From assembly GCA_028873845.1 (NCBI GenBank), contig JAPPNO010000039.1:6384-70383 (forward strand): a DNA stretch of 64,000 bases. The letters run 5' to 3'. The stretch is from Gemmatimonadota bacterium (GTDB taxonomy: Bacteria; Gemmatimonadota; Gemmatimonadetes; Longimicrobiales; Gaopeijiaceae). The translations under genes were made by a program, and so were the position numbers. The number at the start of each line of letters is the position of its first letter. Position 1 is the stretch's first letter. The notes beneath the pieces were generated by a model that was not told where the DNA came from, did not search any database, and saw only the letters and a list, made by a program, of their open reading frames with translations. Shown here piece after piece: positions 18,074 to 27,472 of the stretch.

Positions 18074-20689
18074 TCACCACTCCCATTCCACCACGTCCGG
18101 AAGACCCCGGCTGAACAGGATCTCGAGTCCGGATTCCGGCGACAGAGCGACCGCTTCCGCACGCGTCATGCCCGCGAGGAGACCGGTGAAGATCCCGCGG
18201 ATCCTCCCGGTCAGCGGATCCCGCACGATCACCCCCGCGCGCTCACTCTCCGCGTCCAGCGACACGCCGCCCTCGGGCCCCGTCAGCCGGATACGCACCA
18301 GGTCGCGTCCCCACGAGGTCTCCGCCGGCACGGCGAACACAAAGGACGAACCTCCTTCCCCATCGGCCGATTCCGTCATGGCAAAGCTCAGCGAGAACAG
18401 CTCGCGCCCGTCCGTGCCGATGCCCGTCAAGCGATACGGACCCGTCTCCCGCGGCAAGGTCACGGCACCATCCAGGACGAACGCCGGTTCGAGGAAGGGT
18501 GAGCCGTCCGGCCCCACACCACCCCATACGAGCAGCGAAGGCCCCGCGGCGACCGAGGCCGGCCCGTCGTCCAGATCTCCCAACTCGAACCGGTACCGGA
18601 ACATGTTCGAGAAGTAGAACTCGCTGACCCACACGTCGGGACCGCAGTACGACATGAAGTCGGGCTTGGTCGGCGGAACGAGGACGCCGCCGGCCATCCT
18701 GTATCCCCACGCTCCGATCTTTCCGTTGGGATCGGGAAACATCGGGTCGGCGTTCGTAAGATTGGGACCGCAACGGGCATGCAGCAGGCCCAGGTTGTGT
18801 CCGAGTTCGTGCACCATGACCCAGGCATCGGGAATGGAGAAGCTCGACCAGCCCGTGCCGATGGTGGAGACCCCCGGGTAGTTCGCCTGGCTCGCCGGCA
18901 GGGTTCCCATGAAGTATCCCCGGCCGCTTTCCGCGACCCGGATCGCTTCCGTCCGATTCATCATCAGAAGCGGAGAGGTCGTGTTGGTGGAAACCGGTTT
19001 GTGCACCGTCAGGTCCACCTCACGCACCGGCATGAGCGTCCGAATGCCCCACAACAACGTATCCTCCGCCGTCATCCCGTCGATCCGTTCCAGTAGTGAG
19101 GAGTCCGGGTCTGGGGCGTAGAGGAACGGGACCAGCGTAAGGGGGAGTACGGGCATCTCCCGCACGTCCAGGTCGATTCGGCCGGTTTCGGGGATCCGGG
19201 TGGCCACGCCGAGTTCGGGATCCATCGTGCCGTCCGGATCGATCTCGACCACCATCTCCAACCCGGGCTGAATCACAGACGCGGGAATGACCGCGTTGGC
19301 CGAAGAAGCGAGCTCGCTTTCGTCCACGACATTGCGGATGAAAGACGAATCAGGAGTCAACTCCACGACTTCCACCTGTGCTCCGTCCAGGTAGAAGGTC
19401 GCTCGGACAGGAGGCATGGGCTGTCCCTCCGCCCGGGGCGCAACCACGAAGACGCGCAGCAGCGCTTCCTCGTCTGCAACGAATGGAACGGGGAACTCCC
19501 TCGACTGTACCTGTTGCACCAGGTACGCGGCGGAAACGGCCTTCGGTCCCGTACAGGGGGCAACCCGTTGTTTCTGTACGCCCCTCAGCCAATGCCAGAA
19601 TCGCTCTTCGTCGGGGCCGCACAGTTCGGTTTCCCCCGTCAGAAGCGTATCCAGCCCCTCGATTTCGGTAAGGCCGAGGGGCAGAGTTCCCGACATGCCG
19701 GTCCCCGTCAGATTGAGACCGGTGAGTGTGGACAGGCGGCCGATGTCCTCGGGCAGGGAGCCGGTTACCTGATGGTTCTGCAGGAGACTCAGGTTGGCGA
19801 GGTGGGGCATCTCGACGATCCCGGGTGGAATCGTTCCCGTGAGTTGCGCCAACCCCAGATTCAGGTTGCGAAGCGCGGTATGACCGACCAGTTCCGGAGG
19901 CATGGGACCCGATACGCCGCTTCCGTAGAGATTCAGCGTTCGCAAACGGGGCAGTCCGAGGAAGTCGCTCAGCGTCTTGGCTCTCGTGTCAGTGTACGGG
20001 AGGTGGAGCTCCTCGAGCATCTCCATCTCGTAGAACCCGGGGGACAACGGTGCCACCACCTGGGGGTTGTAGCCGAGATCGAGCACCTTGAGCATCTCCA
20101 TGCGCCCGAGTTCGGGCGGCAGGGTGCCATTCATGTTGTTCCACGAAAGTTCCAGCCCTGTAACCCGCCCCTGCGCGTCGACCTCGACGCCGTCCCATTC
20201 GCCGAGCGGCGCGTCGGTCAGCCAATTCCGGCGCTGCACCCATTCGGGTCCGCCGGCGGCGTGGTACAGCGACATCAGACCCGCCCGGTCCCGATCGAGT
20301 ACCACCGTGATCGCGGACGTCGCGGAAACCGAATCCGCCGTAGCCCTGATCGTGGCTTCGCCCTCGCCGACGGCCCGCACGTAGCCTGATTCGCCCACCG
20401 TCGCCACCGCCCCGCTGCTGCTGGACCATGAGACCGGGAATCCGGCAATCACCCGCTGATACTCATCGAGGACCCGGGCCACCAGCCGGACGGTATCGCC
20501 CACGCTGGTCAGCAACGCCGCCTCCGGGGTTATGGTCACAGAGGCCGGTGGAGGGAATTGCGGAAGCGTGGGCTCGTCATCACACCCCGAGGTCGCGATC
20601 GTCGAGAATGCGACAGCAATGGCGATCGCCGGGACCGGCTGCGGGAGGGGCTGGGGTGATCTCCGACTTGCTCCATCGGTCGGTCGCAT
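18074..20689 (-). CDS. Lipoprotein metalloprotease with Ig-like and leucine-rich repeats (paralog 1)
   Basis: An 871-residue exported protein. The ATG at 20689 has AAGGAG eight bases upstream; a TTG ten codons earlier is less likely. Order of parts: lipobox-type signal (STIATSGC), a BIG2-like Ig domain (about 45-125), plant-type leucine-rich repeats of the LxGTIPPxI kind (about 160-360), then a zinc metalloprotease region with HELGHNLGLLH at residues 627-637 and a probable Met-turn, FMSYC. This matches the metzincin pattern HExxHxxGxxH. It presumably acts on proteins at the cell surface, with the repeats choosing the target. A paralog with the same architecture lies at 44194-47082. It lies 150 bp upstream of the broken ankyrin gene on the same strand. 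Confidence 0.85.
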   Translation of the reverse strand: MRPTDGASRRSPQPLPQPVPAIAIAVAFSTIATSGCDDEPTLPQFPPPASVTITPEAALLTSVGDTVRLVARVLDEYQRVIAGFPVSWSSSSGAVATVGESGYVRAVGEGEATIRATADSVSATSAITVVLDRDRAGLMSLYHAAGGPEWVQRRNWLTDAPLGEWDGVEVDAQGRVTGLELSWNNMNGTLPPELGRMEMLKVLDLGYNPQVVAPLSPGFYEMEMLEELHLPYTDTRAKTLSDFLGLPRLRTLNLYGSGVSGPMPPELVGHTALRNLNLGLAQLTGTIPPGIVEMPHLANLSLLQNHQVTGSLPEDIGRLSTLTGLNLTGTGMSGTLPLGLTEIEGLDTLLTGETELCGPDEERFWHWLRGVQKQRVAPCTGPKAVSAAYLVQQVQSREFPVPFVADEEALLRVFVVAPRAEGQPMPPVRATFYLDGAQVEVVELTPDSSFIRNVVDESELASSANAVIPASVIQPGLEMVVEIDPDGTMDPELGVATRIPETGRIDLDVREMPVLPLTLVPFLYAPDPDSSLLERIDGMTAEDTLLWGIRTLMPVREVDLTVHKPVSTNTTSPLLMMNRTEAIRVAESGRGYFMGTLPASQANYPGVSTIGTGWSSFSIPDAWVMVHELGHNLGLLHARCGPNLTNADPMFPDPNGKIGAWGYRMAGGVLVPPTKPDFMSYCGPDVWVSEFYFSNMFRYRFELGDLDDGPASVAAGPSLLVWGGVGPDGSPFLEPAFVLDGAVTLPRETGPYRLTGIGTDGRELFSLSFAMTESADGEGGSSFVFAVPAETSWGRDLVRIRLTGPEGGVSLDAESERAGVIVRDPLTGRIRGIFTGLLAGMTRAEAVALSPESGLEILFSRGLPDVVEWEW

Positions 20690-21074
20690 GACGCACTCTC
20701 CTTCGCGGTTGGCGTTCAACGCCGGGCCCTGTCGCGAAGAACAACGCGGACGAGGGCAGGATATACATGTTATAGCCGGGTTCGAAGGAAAGGTTACAAC
20801 GCGCTACGATCCAGGTTCATCCTCACGCTCGTTGTTTTCAGTGGGTAGCTTATTGTGGCCCAAAGTGTTGCGGCGAAATGCCGGACCGGTGATCCGGAGC
20901 CCTGAATCTCCACAGGGTCGTTCGTGCCGGCTTCGCATGTCCTCCGCGAGCCAATTGACCCTCGCGTCGGAACCGGCAGGCGTCTCGCTCCGCTCTCCCA
21001 CCCTTCTACGCTCCTCCTCGCCCACGAATGTCATCTGCAGATGACATAATGTCAAGCAGACTTTACATGCGCTG
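20690..21074. other. 385-bp intergenic region upstream of LRR metalloprotease 1
   Basis: No gene is visible. For the minus-strand gene a possible promoter lies around 20763-20802 (TTGTAA and TATAAC read on that strand, 19 bases apart), and a perfect 20-bp palindrome lies at 21028-21047, close to the end of the thioredoxin-like gene. Confidence 0.5.
21028..21047. promoter_or_regulatory. Perfect 20-bp palindrome, ATGTCA-N8-TGACAT operator-like site
   Basis: The sequence reads the same on both strands over all 20 bases. Its arms and 8-base spacing recur at 49865-49884, and an extra half-site ATGTCA follows at 21050. The geometry is that of a dimeric helix-turn-helix repressor site; the protein that binds it is not known. 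Confidence 0.6.
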
Positions 21075-21656
21075 TCACCCCCACCAATCCGGCTCGTTGC
21101 CCGCCCTCCACTTCACATTGCACCCGATGCTCGGGACCTGCTCCTCCGACGGCCTCTGCCCGGCCAGCACGGCCTTCATCGCCGCTCGCAAGTCCCGCCC
21201 CGTCACGATCTCCTTCGACCCCGGCCGGGTCGAATCGAACTGGCCGCGGTATGCGAGCCGCCGGTCCGCATCGAACAGGAAAAAGTCCGGCGTGCACGCC
21301 GCGCGATATGCCTTCGCCACCTCCTGGGACTCGTCGAAGAGATACGGGAAGGTGTAGCCGCGCCACTCCACCTCGCCTTTCATGTTGTCGGGGCTGTCGG
21401 CCGGGTGGGTGGTGACGTCGTTGGAGTTGATGCCCACCACCGCCGCGCCGTCCATCCGGAACCCGCCCGCCACCGCCGCGAAGTGGTCGGCGACGTGCTT
21501 GACGTACGGGCAGTGGTTGCAGAGGAATGCGACGAGCAGCGCGGGGGCGCCGTCGAAGTCCGAGAGCGAAACGGTACGGCCGGTGTAGGGCTCGGGAAGC
21601 GAGAAGTCGGGGGCGGGGGTGCCCAGCGGCAGCATGGTCGAGGGGACGAGAGCCAC
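21075..21656 (-). CDS. Thioredoxin-fold peroxiredoxin-like (AhpC/TSA, redoxin) protein
   Basis: A 193-residue thioredoxin-fold protein if started at GTG 21656, which has AAGGAG upstream; the ATG at 21635 gives 186 residues and cannot be excluded. It shows the redoxin N-terminus (GTPAPDFSLPEP), an active-site segment FLCNHCPYVKHV with the CxxC pair, and SNDVTTHPADSPDNM, which is typical of the AhpC/TSA-related subfamily. No signal peptide is evident, so it is probably cytoplasmic, or reduced by the preceding CcdA if exported by another route. It is the third gene of a minus-strand operon after the VPS10-like gene and ccdA, with a gap of 53 bp. Confidence 0.88.
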   Translation of the reverse strand: MALVPSTMLPLGTPAPDFSLPEPYTGRTVSLSDFDGAPALLVAFLCNHCPYVKHVADHFAAVAGGFRMDGAAVVGINSNDVTTHPADSPDNMKGEVEWRGYTFPYLFDESQEVAKAYRAACTPDFFLFDADRRLAYRGQFDSTRPGSKEIVTGRDLRAAMKAVLAGQRPSEEQVPSIGCNVKWRAGNEPDWWG

Positions 21657-21709
21657 TTGCGGGAAGTCTCCTTGGGGAAAGCGGTGGTGGGACGCTGGCC
21701 GGCGGCGCG

Positions 21710-22438
21710 CTACAGCCGGTCCACCAGGAACTCCGGGGTGAAGCGGTTCAGCCACGCGGCCAGCAGCACGAACGAGCCGGTGACCAGGAGCAGCCCCAGC
21801 ACGATCAGGAGCGCGCCGGCGAACTTCTGCACGGCCGGGAGGAAGCGGCGGAAGCGCGTGAACACGCGCAGGAAACGCTCGAGCGCGATCGCCGCCGCCA
21901 TGAACGGGACCGCCAGCCCCATCGCGTAGACGAAGAGGAGCAGCATCCCGGTCCCGAGGTGCTCCTGCGACGCGGCCATCGTCATGATCGCGCCCAGCAG
22001 CGGGCCGATGCACGGGGTCCATCCGGCGCCGAAGGCCACGCCCACCATGAGCGTACCGGCGTACCCGACCGGCTTGTCCGCCATGTGGACGCGCTTCTCG
22101 CTCAGCAGCGGCACCAGCTGAAACACCCCCATGAGGTGCAGCCCGAAGAGGATGATGATCACCCCACCGATCCGGGCGATCCAGTCGCTGTTGTAGAGGA
22201 GAAAGCTGCCGATGAAGCTCGCGCCCGCGCCCAGCAGCACGAAGATCAGGGTGAAGCCGGTCACGAAGAGGGCCGAGTGCACGAGGACCCGGCGGCGTTC
22301 GATGCCCTCCTGCATGTCCTCGAGCGACATCCCCGTCACAAAGGACAGGTAGCTGGGGACCAGGGGCAGGACGCAGGGGGACAGGAAGGACAGCACCCCC
22401 GCCATGAAGGCGGCGGGGAAGCCGACGGATTCGTTCAT
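21710..22438 (-). CDS. ccdA: CcdA-type cytochrome c biogenesis / thiol reductant transmembrane protein
   Basis: A 242-residue polytopic protein with six likely transmembrane helices. The first helix holds the conserved SFLSPCVLPLVPSYLSF motif and a later helix GWTPCIGPLLGAI, which carry the two cysteines of the DsbD/CcdA family that pass electrons from cytoplasmic thioredoxin to extracytoplasmic acceptors. The start ATG overlaps the stop of the VPS10-like gene (ATGA), so the two are translationally coupled. A thioredoxin-fold gene follows. Together they suggest delivery of reducing power to envelope proteins, perhaps for cytochrome c maturation or repair of oxidised thiols. Confidence 0.92.
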   Translation of the reverse strand: MNESVGFPAAFMAGVLSFLSPCVLPLVPSYLSFVTGMSLEDMQEGIERRRVLVHSALFVTGFTLIFVLLGAGASFIGSFLLYNSDWIARIGGVIIILFGLHLMGVFQLVPLLSEKRVHMADKPVGYAGTLMVGVAFGAGWTPCIGPLLGAIMTMAASQEHLGTGMLLLFVYAMGLAVPFMAAAIALERFLRVFTRFRRFLPAVQKFAGALLIVLGLLLVTGSFVLLAAWLNRFTPEFLVDRL

Positions 22439-25400
22439 GATTCTCCTGTTTCTCCCGGACGCTCCACGACCAGCGTCCGGGTCAGTTCAAGGTCTCCAAT
22501 CCTGACCGTGACAGTATAGCGCCCGGGCTCCACCGGTTCACCCTGCCCCCCACCACCCCGCCGCCCCCCGAACACCCCGCCCATCCCCACCCCGGGGCGG
22601 ATCAGCTCGGCCAGCTCCCGCATCTGATTGAAGTTGGGCGCGCCTCGCCGACCGCCACCTCGGCGGCCTCCCCCGCGTGTGCTCTCACCCGGCCGCTCCC
22701 GGAACGCCTCCGGATCGCGGCCCTGGCCGCCACCGCCGCCGAACCCGCCCCCGAATCCCCCGAACACCGACTGCGGACTGCTCTCGCCCGTAAACACCCC
22801 GATCATCCTGCGCAGCGGCTCTTCGTCCCACCCCACCTCGACCAGCGAATCGGCCACTACGCGCGCGCGCTCCGCGATCCGGATGCTGTCGCGCCTCTCG
22901 GACGGCGACAGCGGCTCCGCCTCCGGCGCGGGCCCGCGCATGTTCCAGGTCAACGTGTGGAGCCCGGCTCGCGCCGGACCGCTCAGCGTCTGGACCACTT
23001 CACCGCCGGCATCGGTGACGGTGATCTCGACCCGGGGCCCACCCCGCGCCATCATCGCGGCCGGACCGCCGCGCCGTCCCCCCGGACCCCCCGCCACCGC
23101 CTCCGCCTGCCCGGTTCGCACCTCTCCACCACCGGCCCCGACCCCGCCCTCGGCCCCCTCCGCGGCCCTCCGTTCCTCGGCCGCCGCTTCCGCCGCGGCC
23201 GCGACCGCCTCCGCCACATCCTCACCGATGTAGTAGCTGATCCGCGCGTTCGCGCCCGGCGTCGGCCGCGAGAACCACGCCTGCCCGTACGACTCGCCGC
23301 CGCGCGCCTCCTCGCCGAACCGGTACGCCGGCGCGGGCTCGAACGCCCCGGCCCCGTCGGCCAGCACCTGCGCCGTCAGGTCCTGGAGCGGCGCGATGTC
23401 CACGATCCAGATCGAGCGGCCGTGCGTGCCCGCGATCAGCTCGCGGTCGCGCGGGTGAATCCGCAGGTCGTGCACCGGCACCGCCGGCAGGCTCTCCATG
23501 AAGCGCCGCCAGGTCGCGCCCCGGTCGAGCGAAGCGTACACGCCCACGTCCGTCCCCACGAAGAGCAGGTCCTCGTTGCGCGGGTCCTCGCGCACCACGT
23601 GTACGAAGTCGGGGGCCCCGGTGGGCAGGCCCGCGGCGATCGAGCGGAAGGAGGCCCCGCCGTCGTCGGAGACGTGGACGTACGGCGTGAAGTCGTTGGT
23701 GCGGTGGCCGTCGAAGGAGACGTAGACGCGCCCGGGATCGTGGCGCGACGGCTCGATTCGGCTCACGTAGGTGCCCTCGGGGACCCCCTCGAAACGGTCG
23801 GTGAGCTCGACCCACTCCCCGCCGTCGTCCGGCGACATCCAGACGCGGCCGTCGTCGGTCCCGGCGTAGAGCAGTCCCTGCACGAGCGGCGACTCGGCCA
23901 GCGCGGTGATGGTGGCGTGGGTCTCCGCACCGGTCACGTCGGGAGTGATCCCGCCGGTGGTGCGCGTGCTCACCTCGATCTTCCCGGGGTCCGCGTAGGA
24001 GAGGTCCGGCGAGATAACCTTGAGTTTATCTCCGAACTCCGTGCTCTTGACGACACGGTTACCGGCAGCGTAGAAGTTGGTCCTGTCGTGAATCGACTGG
24101 AAGAAGGGGGTATTCCAGTTCCAGCGCATGATGTGGCTGGCGGAGTCGGCGGCGGCCTGCTCGCGCCAGGCCGCGATGCGGGGGTCGTCTTCGGCCGCGC
24201 CCGCTTCCAGCGCCAGCGCGATGCTGTCCTGCAGGGGGCGCCAGCCGTCTTCCCACGTGGGCTTTCGGAGAGAGGTGCTTTCGCGCGTGGCCAGGTTGAG
24301 CCGACGCATGTTGCCGCCCTGCGACTCGGCCCACACGAGGTTCGGGTCCTGCGGATCCTGCGCGGTCACGAAGCCGTCGCCGCCGCTGATCGTGGCCCAG
24401 TGATACTTGGAAATGTCGCCCCTTGACAGACGACTCGGACCACACCATGTGCCGTTGTCCTGCAACCCGCCGCAGACCCGGTACGGCTTCTCCATGTTGA
24501 ACGAAATGTCGTAGAACTGCCCCAGCGCCATCGTGTTCAGGTAGCGCCAGTTGCCGCCCTTGTCGTACGTGATCGCGACGCCGCCGTCGTTGCCGACCAC
24601 GATCCGTTCCGGGTCGACCGGGTCGATCCACATGGCGTGGTGGTCGACGTGGATGTTGACGGTGGTGCTCCCCGTGGTGCGTCCGCCGTCGTTGGAGAAC
24701 AGCACGGGAGTCGACGAGAAGTAGACCCGGTCGGGGTCCTGCGGGTCGACACGCACCTGCGAGTAGTAGAAGGGGCGCGTGTTGGCGTCGTTGGCCTTCT
24801 CCCACGTCTCGCCGCCGTCGGCGCTCCGGTAGAGGCCGTTGCCGCCGGCGGCGCGCTGCGGCTCGCCGGCTTCGGCCTCCTCCCCGGCCCCGGCTCGCTC
24901 CTCACCGGCCCCGCCACCCTCCTCGGCGGACCCGCCCTGCTCCTCCCCGGGCTCGGCATCCTCCTCCTCAGCCTCGACCATCGCGTACATCACATCCGGG
25001 TTGCTCTCGCTGATCGAAATCCCGATGCGGCCCTTCATCGCGGTCGGAAAACCGTTGCCGCTGACTTCCGTCCAGGTGTTTCCGCCGTCGCTCGACTTCC
25101 AGAGCGCGCTCCCGGGCCCGCCGCTGTTCAGGAACCAGGGGCCGCGCACCCGCTCCCAGCTGGCCGCGAAGAGCGTGTTGGGGTCGTCCGGCCGGAAGCC
25201 CACGTCCACGAACCCCGCCTTGTCGCTGATGAACTTGACCAGCTCCCACGTGTCGCCGCCGTCGGTGGTGCGGTAGAGGCCGCGCTCCGGGTTCGAGCCC
25301 CAGATGTGGCCCAGCGCCGCCACGAATACGATGTCGGGGTCGAGCGGATGCACCACGATCCGCCCGATGACCTGGGTCTCCCTCAAGCCCTTGAACTCCC

Positions 25401-25842
25401 AGCTCTCGCCCCCGTCGGTCGACTTGAAGATTCCGCCGCCCGGCGAGATCGAGTTGCGCGAGTCCTCTTCGCCGGTCCCGGCCCAGATCTGGCTCGGGTC
25501 GCTGGGCGCGATGGCTATGTCGCCCATCGACGCCACGCGCGGGTCGCCGAAGATGGAGCGGAAGGTGATCCCGTTGTTGGTTGTCTTCCAGATCCCCCCC
25601 GCCGCGGCCGCCACGTAGAAGGTCTTGGACGGGCTCGGCAGCCCCTCGACGTCGGTGACGCGGCCCCCCATGTTGACCGGGCCGACGGAGCGCCAGCGGA
25701 AGGTCTCCCAGATCTCTTCGGGGATCTGCCCGGTGAGCTGGGCGGACGCCGTGAACGGACCCGCCAGGGTCACTGCGGCGAGTACCGCGACCGCGGGGCG
25801 GAAGGTGCGGGCGCGCGGGAAACGGGGCGCAACGCGGGTCAT
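22435..25842 (-). CDS. Exported VPS10/sortilin-like BNR-repeat propeller protein
   Basis: A 1135-residue secreted protein beginning at ATG 25842 with AAGGAGG five bases upstream and a signal peptide ending FTASAQ. The first 850 residues contain many BNR/VPS10-type blades (GGIWKTTNNGITF, GGIFKSTDGGESW, GLYRSADGGETW), forming one or two large propellers like those annotated as glycosyl hydrolases or sortilins. An acidic low-complexity insert lies around residues 300-340, and a glycine/arginine-rich stretch precedes a C-terminal Ig-like fold (RYTVTVRIGDLELTRTLVVE). No catalytic residues can be assigned. It leads the operon with ccdA and the thioredoxin-fold gene. Confidence 0.85.
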   Translation of the reverse strand: MTRVAPRFPRARTFRPAVAVLAAVTLAGPFTASAQLTGQIPEEIWETFRWRSVGPVNMGGRVTDVEGLPSPSKTFYVAAAAGGIWKTTNNGITFRSIFGDPRVASMGDIAIAPSDPSQIWAGTGEEDSRNSISPGGGIFKSTDGGESWEFKGLRETQVIGRIVVHPLDPDIVFVAALGHIWGSNPERGLYRTTDGGDTWELVKFISDKAGFVDVGFRPDDPNTLFAASWERVRGPWFLNSGGPGSALWKSSDGGNTWTEVSGNGFPTAMKGRIGISISESNPDVMYAMVEAEEEDAEPGEEQGGSAEEGGGAGEERAGAGEEAEAGEPQRAAGGNGLYRSADGGETWEKANDANTRPFYYSQVRVDPQDPDRVYFSSTPVLFSNDGGRTTGSTTVNIHVDHHAMWIDPVDPERIVVGNDGGVAITYDKGGNWRYLNTMALGQFYDISFNMEKPYRVCGGLQDNGTWCGPSRLSRGDISKYHWATISGGDGFVTAQDPQDPNLVWAESQGGNMRRLNLATRESTSLRKPTWEDGWRPLQDSIALALEAGAAEDDPRIAAWREQAAADSASHIMRWNWNTPFFQSIHDRTNFYAAGNRVVKSTEFGDKLKVISPDLSYADPGKIEVSTRTTGGITPDVTGAETHATITALAESPLVQGLLYAGTDDGRVWMSPDDGGEWVELTDRFEGVPEGTYVSRIEPSRHDPGRVYVSFDGHRTNDFTPYVHVSDDGGASFRSIAAGLPTGAPDFVHVVREDPRNEDLLFVGTDVGVYASLDRGATWRRFMESLPAVPVHDLRIHPRDRELIAGTHGRSIWIVDIAPLQDLTAQVLADGAGAFEPAPAYRFGEEARGGESYGQAWFSRPTPGANARISYYIGEDVAEAVAAAAEAAAEERRAAEGAEGGVGAGGGEVRTGQAEAVAGGPGGRRGGPAAMMARGGPRVEITVTDAGGEVVQTLSGPARAGLHTLTWNMRGPAPEAEPLSPSERRDSIRIAERARVVADSLVEVGWDEEPLRRMIGVFTGESSPQSVFGGFGGGFGGGGGQGRDPEAFRERPGESTRGGGRRGGGRRGAPNFNQMRELAELIRPGVGMGGVFGGRRGGGGQGEPVEPGRYTVTVRIGDLELTRTLVVERPGETGES

Positions 25843-25969
25843 GATGTCCTCCTTGGATGGTGAAAGCGCCGGTCCTATCGTGGACACCCGATGGGGGGCC
25901 CACGTTGCCGGCGCCCGCATCCGTGCACGAGCCGCTCGGACGCCGGGGATCAGGCCTTCGATCTGCCGG

Positions 25970-26944
25970 TCAGGGCCGTGTCCCCGCGCCGCTCCAGTAC
26001 CCGATCATCTTGTACACCAGCCTGGCCACCAGGAAGTCCGGCGCCGCCATCCCGGGTATCGGCGCGTGCTCGACCACGTCGGCACCCACGACCCGCCGCT
26101 CGGCGAAGACGCGCCGGAGCAGCGCCAACGCGGTGTGCCAGTCCCCGCCACCCGGCTCGGGCGTCCCCGTCGAGGGCACCAGCGCGGGGTCGAAGAAGTC
26201 GACGTCGAAGGTGATGTACACGGGATCGCCGAGCGCATCGAGGGCGCGGTCCATCCAGTCCCCGGCGCGGGCGACCTCCTCGCCGGTGATCACGGTGACG
26301 TTGTCGCTCTGCCCGGCGATCTCCCACTCCTCGCCGCTGATCCCCCGGGCCCCCACCGTCACCAGGTCGACCCGGTCGACGACGCGCCCCATGGCGCAGG
26401 CGTGGGAGTAGGGACTGCCGTCGAGCGTCGCGCGCAGGTCGAGGTGCGCGTCGAGTTGCAGGACGCTCGGCCGCTGCGGGAGGCGGCGGGCGTGGGCCAG
26501 GATCGCCGGGGCCGAAACCGAGTGCTCGCCCCCGAGCATGATGACGCGCCGCCCGGCGGCCGCATCGAGGATCCGGGTGAAGGCGTCCTCGAGTTCGGCC
26601 ATGGCGCGGGCCGCGTCGCCGCGCGCGAGTTCCAGCGCGGGGAAGGTGTACACGCCCTCGATCGACGGGTCGCGGCCGAGTTCGTGGTCGTGGAGTTCGA
26701 TGTAGCGCGAAGCGTCGATGACGGCGCGGGGCCCCTGGCGCGTGCCCGAGCCCCAGCTGGTGGTGGCCTCGTAGGGGACGGGCAGGATCCATGTGGCCGC
26801 GCCCTCGGGGGTGGCCTGGGCGCCGTCCAGTCCCAGGAAGACGCGCGGGAGTTCCCAGGGCAGCCGTTCGAGTCCGGCGGGGAGCGCATGGATGGTGCGG
26901 GCGCCGGCGCGGGCGGGGGTGGTGGGGTCGGGTCGGTTGGGCAT
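25970..26944 (-). CDS. Agmatinase/arginase-family ureohydrolase
   Basis: A 324-residue cytoplasmic enzyme of the ureohydrolase family, which uses two manganese ions to hydrolyse a guanidino group, usually converting agmatine to putrescine plus urea. Metal-binding motifs are present in order: MLGGEHSVS, LQLDAHLDLRA (with the expected H and D ligands) and FDVDFFDPALVPSTGTPEPGG. The last motif is closer to agmatinase than to arginase, but related substrates such as guanidinobutyrate are possible. The gene follows a small unknown gene by 12 bp, so the two are probably co-expressed. Confidence 0.88.
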   Translation of the reverse strand: MPNRPDPTTPARAGARTIHALPAGLERLPWELPRVFLGLDGAQATPEGAATWILPVPYEATTSWGSGTRQGPRAVIDASRYIELHDHELGRDPSIEGVYTFPALELARGDAARAMAELEDAFTRILDAAAGRRVIMLGGEHSVSAPAILAHARRLPQRPSVLQLDAHLDLRATLDGSPYSHACAMGRVVDRVDLVTVGARGISGEEWEIAGQSDNVTVITGEEVARAGDWMDRALDALGDPVYITFDVDFFDPALVPSTGTPEPGGGDWHTALALLRRVFAERRVVGADVVEHAPIPGMAAPDFLVARLVYKMIGYWSGAGTRP

Positions 26945-26956
26945 GGGACGTACCGC

Positions 26957-27424
26957 TCAGCCCGCCGGGGGCGGCCCCAGTACGGCTTCCGCAAACAGCG
27001 CGCCGGGGTATTCGGCGACGAGCGACTCGAAGGCCTCCGCCACCCCGCCCAACTCGACCAGCCGCGGACTTCCCAGCGGCTCCGGCCCGCGCCGGACAAC
27101 CCCCTCCATCACCCGCGGCAGCCGGTCGGGCGGCGCCACGCCCTCGTCGAGCAGCCGGGTATCAAGGTAGAGGCCCTTGCCCGTGCGCTGTGCCGCGTAG
27201 CGGGCGGTGACGAGCCTGCGTGACCCCCGGCCATCGAAACACCCTGCCGCCACCAGACCCCACTCGCGGCGCCCGCGAACCAGAGGCGGAAAGATCCACA
27301 GGCAATCGATGGCGGCCGGGCCAAGACGCGTGCCGACTTCCCGCAGGGTCCGGGGAAGGGCCTCCGGGACGCCCGGGTCGTCGTCGGCTTCAGGGGTGGG
27401 CGGGATCGCCGGCATCCGGTGCAT
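26957..27424 (-). CDS. Hypothetical protein upstream of agmatinase-like gene
   Basis: A protein of about 155 residues that I do not recognise. Several close starts exist (GTG 27430, ATG 27424, ATG 27415). It has no signal peptide or membrane helix. The central part reads GPAAIDCLWIFPPLVRGRREWGLVAA and then RYAAQRTGKGLYLDTRLLDEG, suggesting a small alpha/beta domain. Its 12-bp distance from the ureohydrolase gene suggests a related metabolic or regulatory job. Confidence 0.65.
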   Translation of the reverse strand: MHRMPAIPPTPEADDDPGVPEALPRTLREVGTRLGPAAIDCLWIFPPLVRGRREWGLVAAGCFDGRGSRRLVTARYAAQRTGKGLYLDTRLLDEGVAPPDRLPRVMEGVVRRGPEPLGSPRLVELGGVAEAFESLVAEYPGALFAEAVLGPPPAG

Positions 27425-27472
27425 GTTCACGCCCTAATCTACCACCTCGGCGACGGACGGCCCCCGGGGTCG

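Noticed and set aside
15980-18502. 840-codon plus-strand open frame opposite the ankyrin array
   Set aside because: It is the complement of repeated ankyrin codons and gives repetitive Arg/His/Val-rich sequence without a family match.
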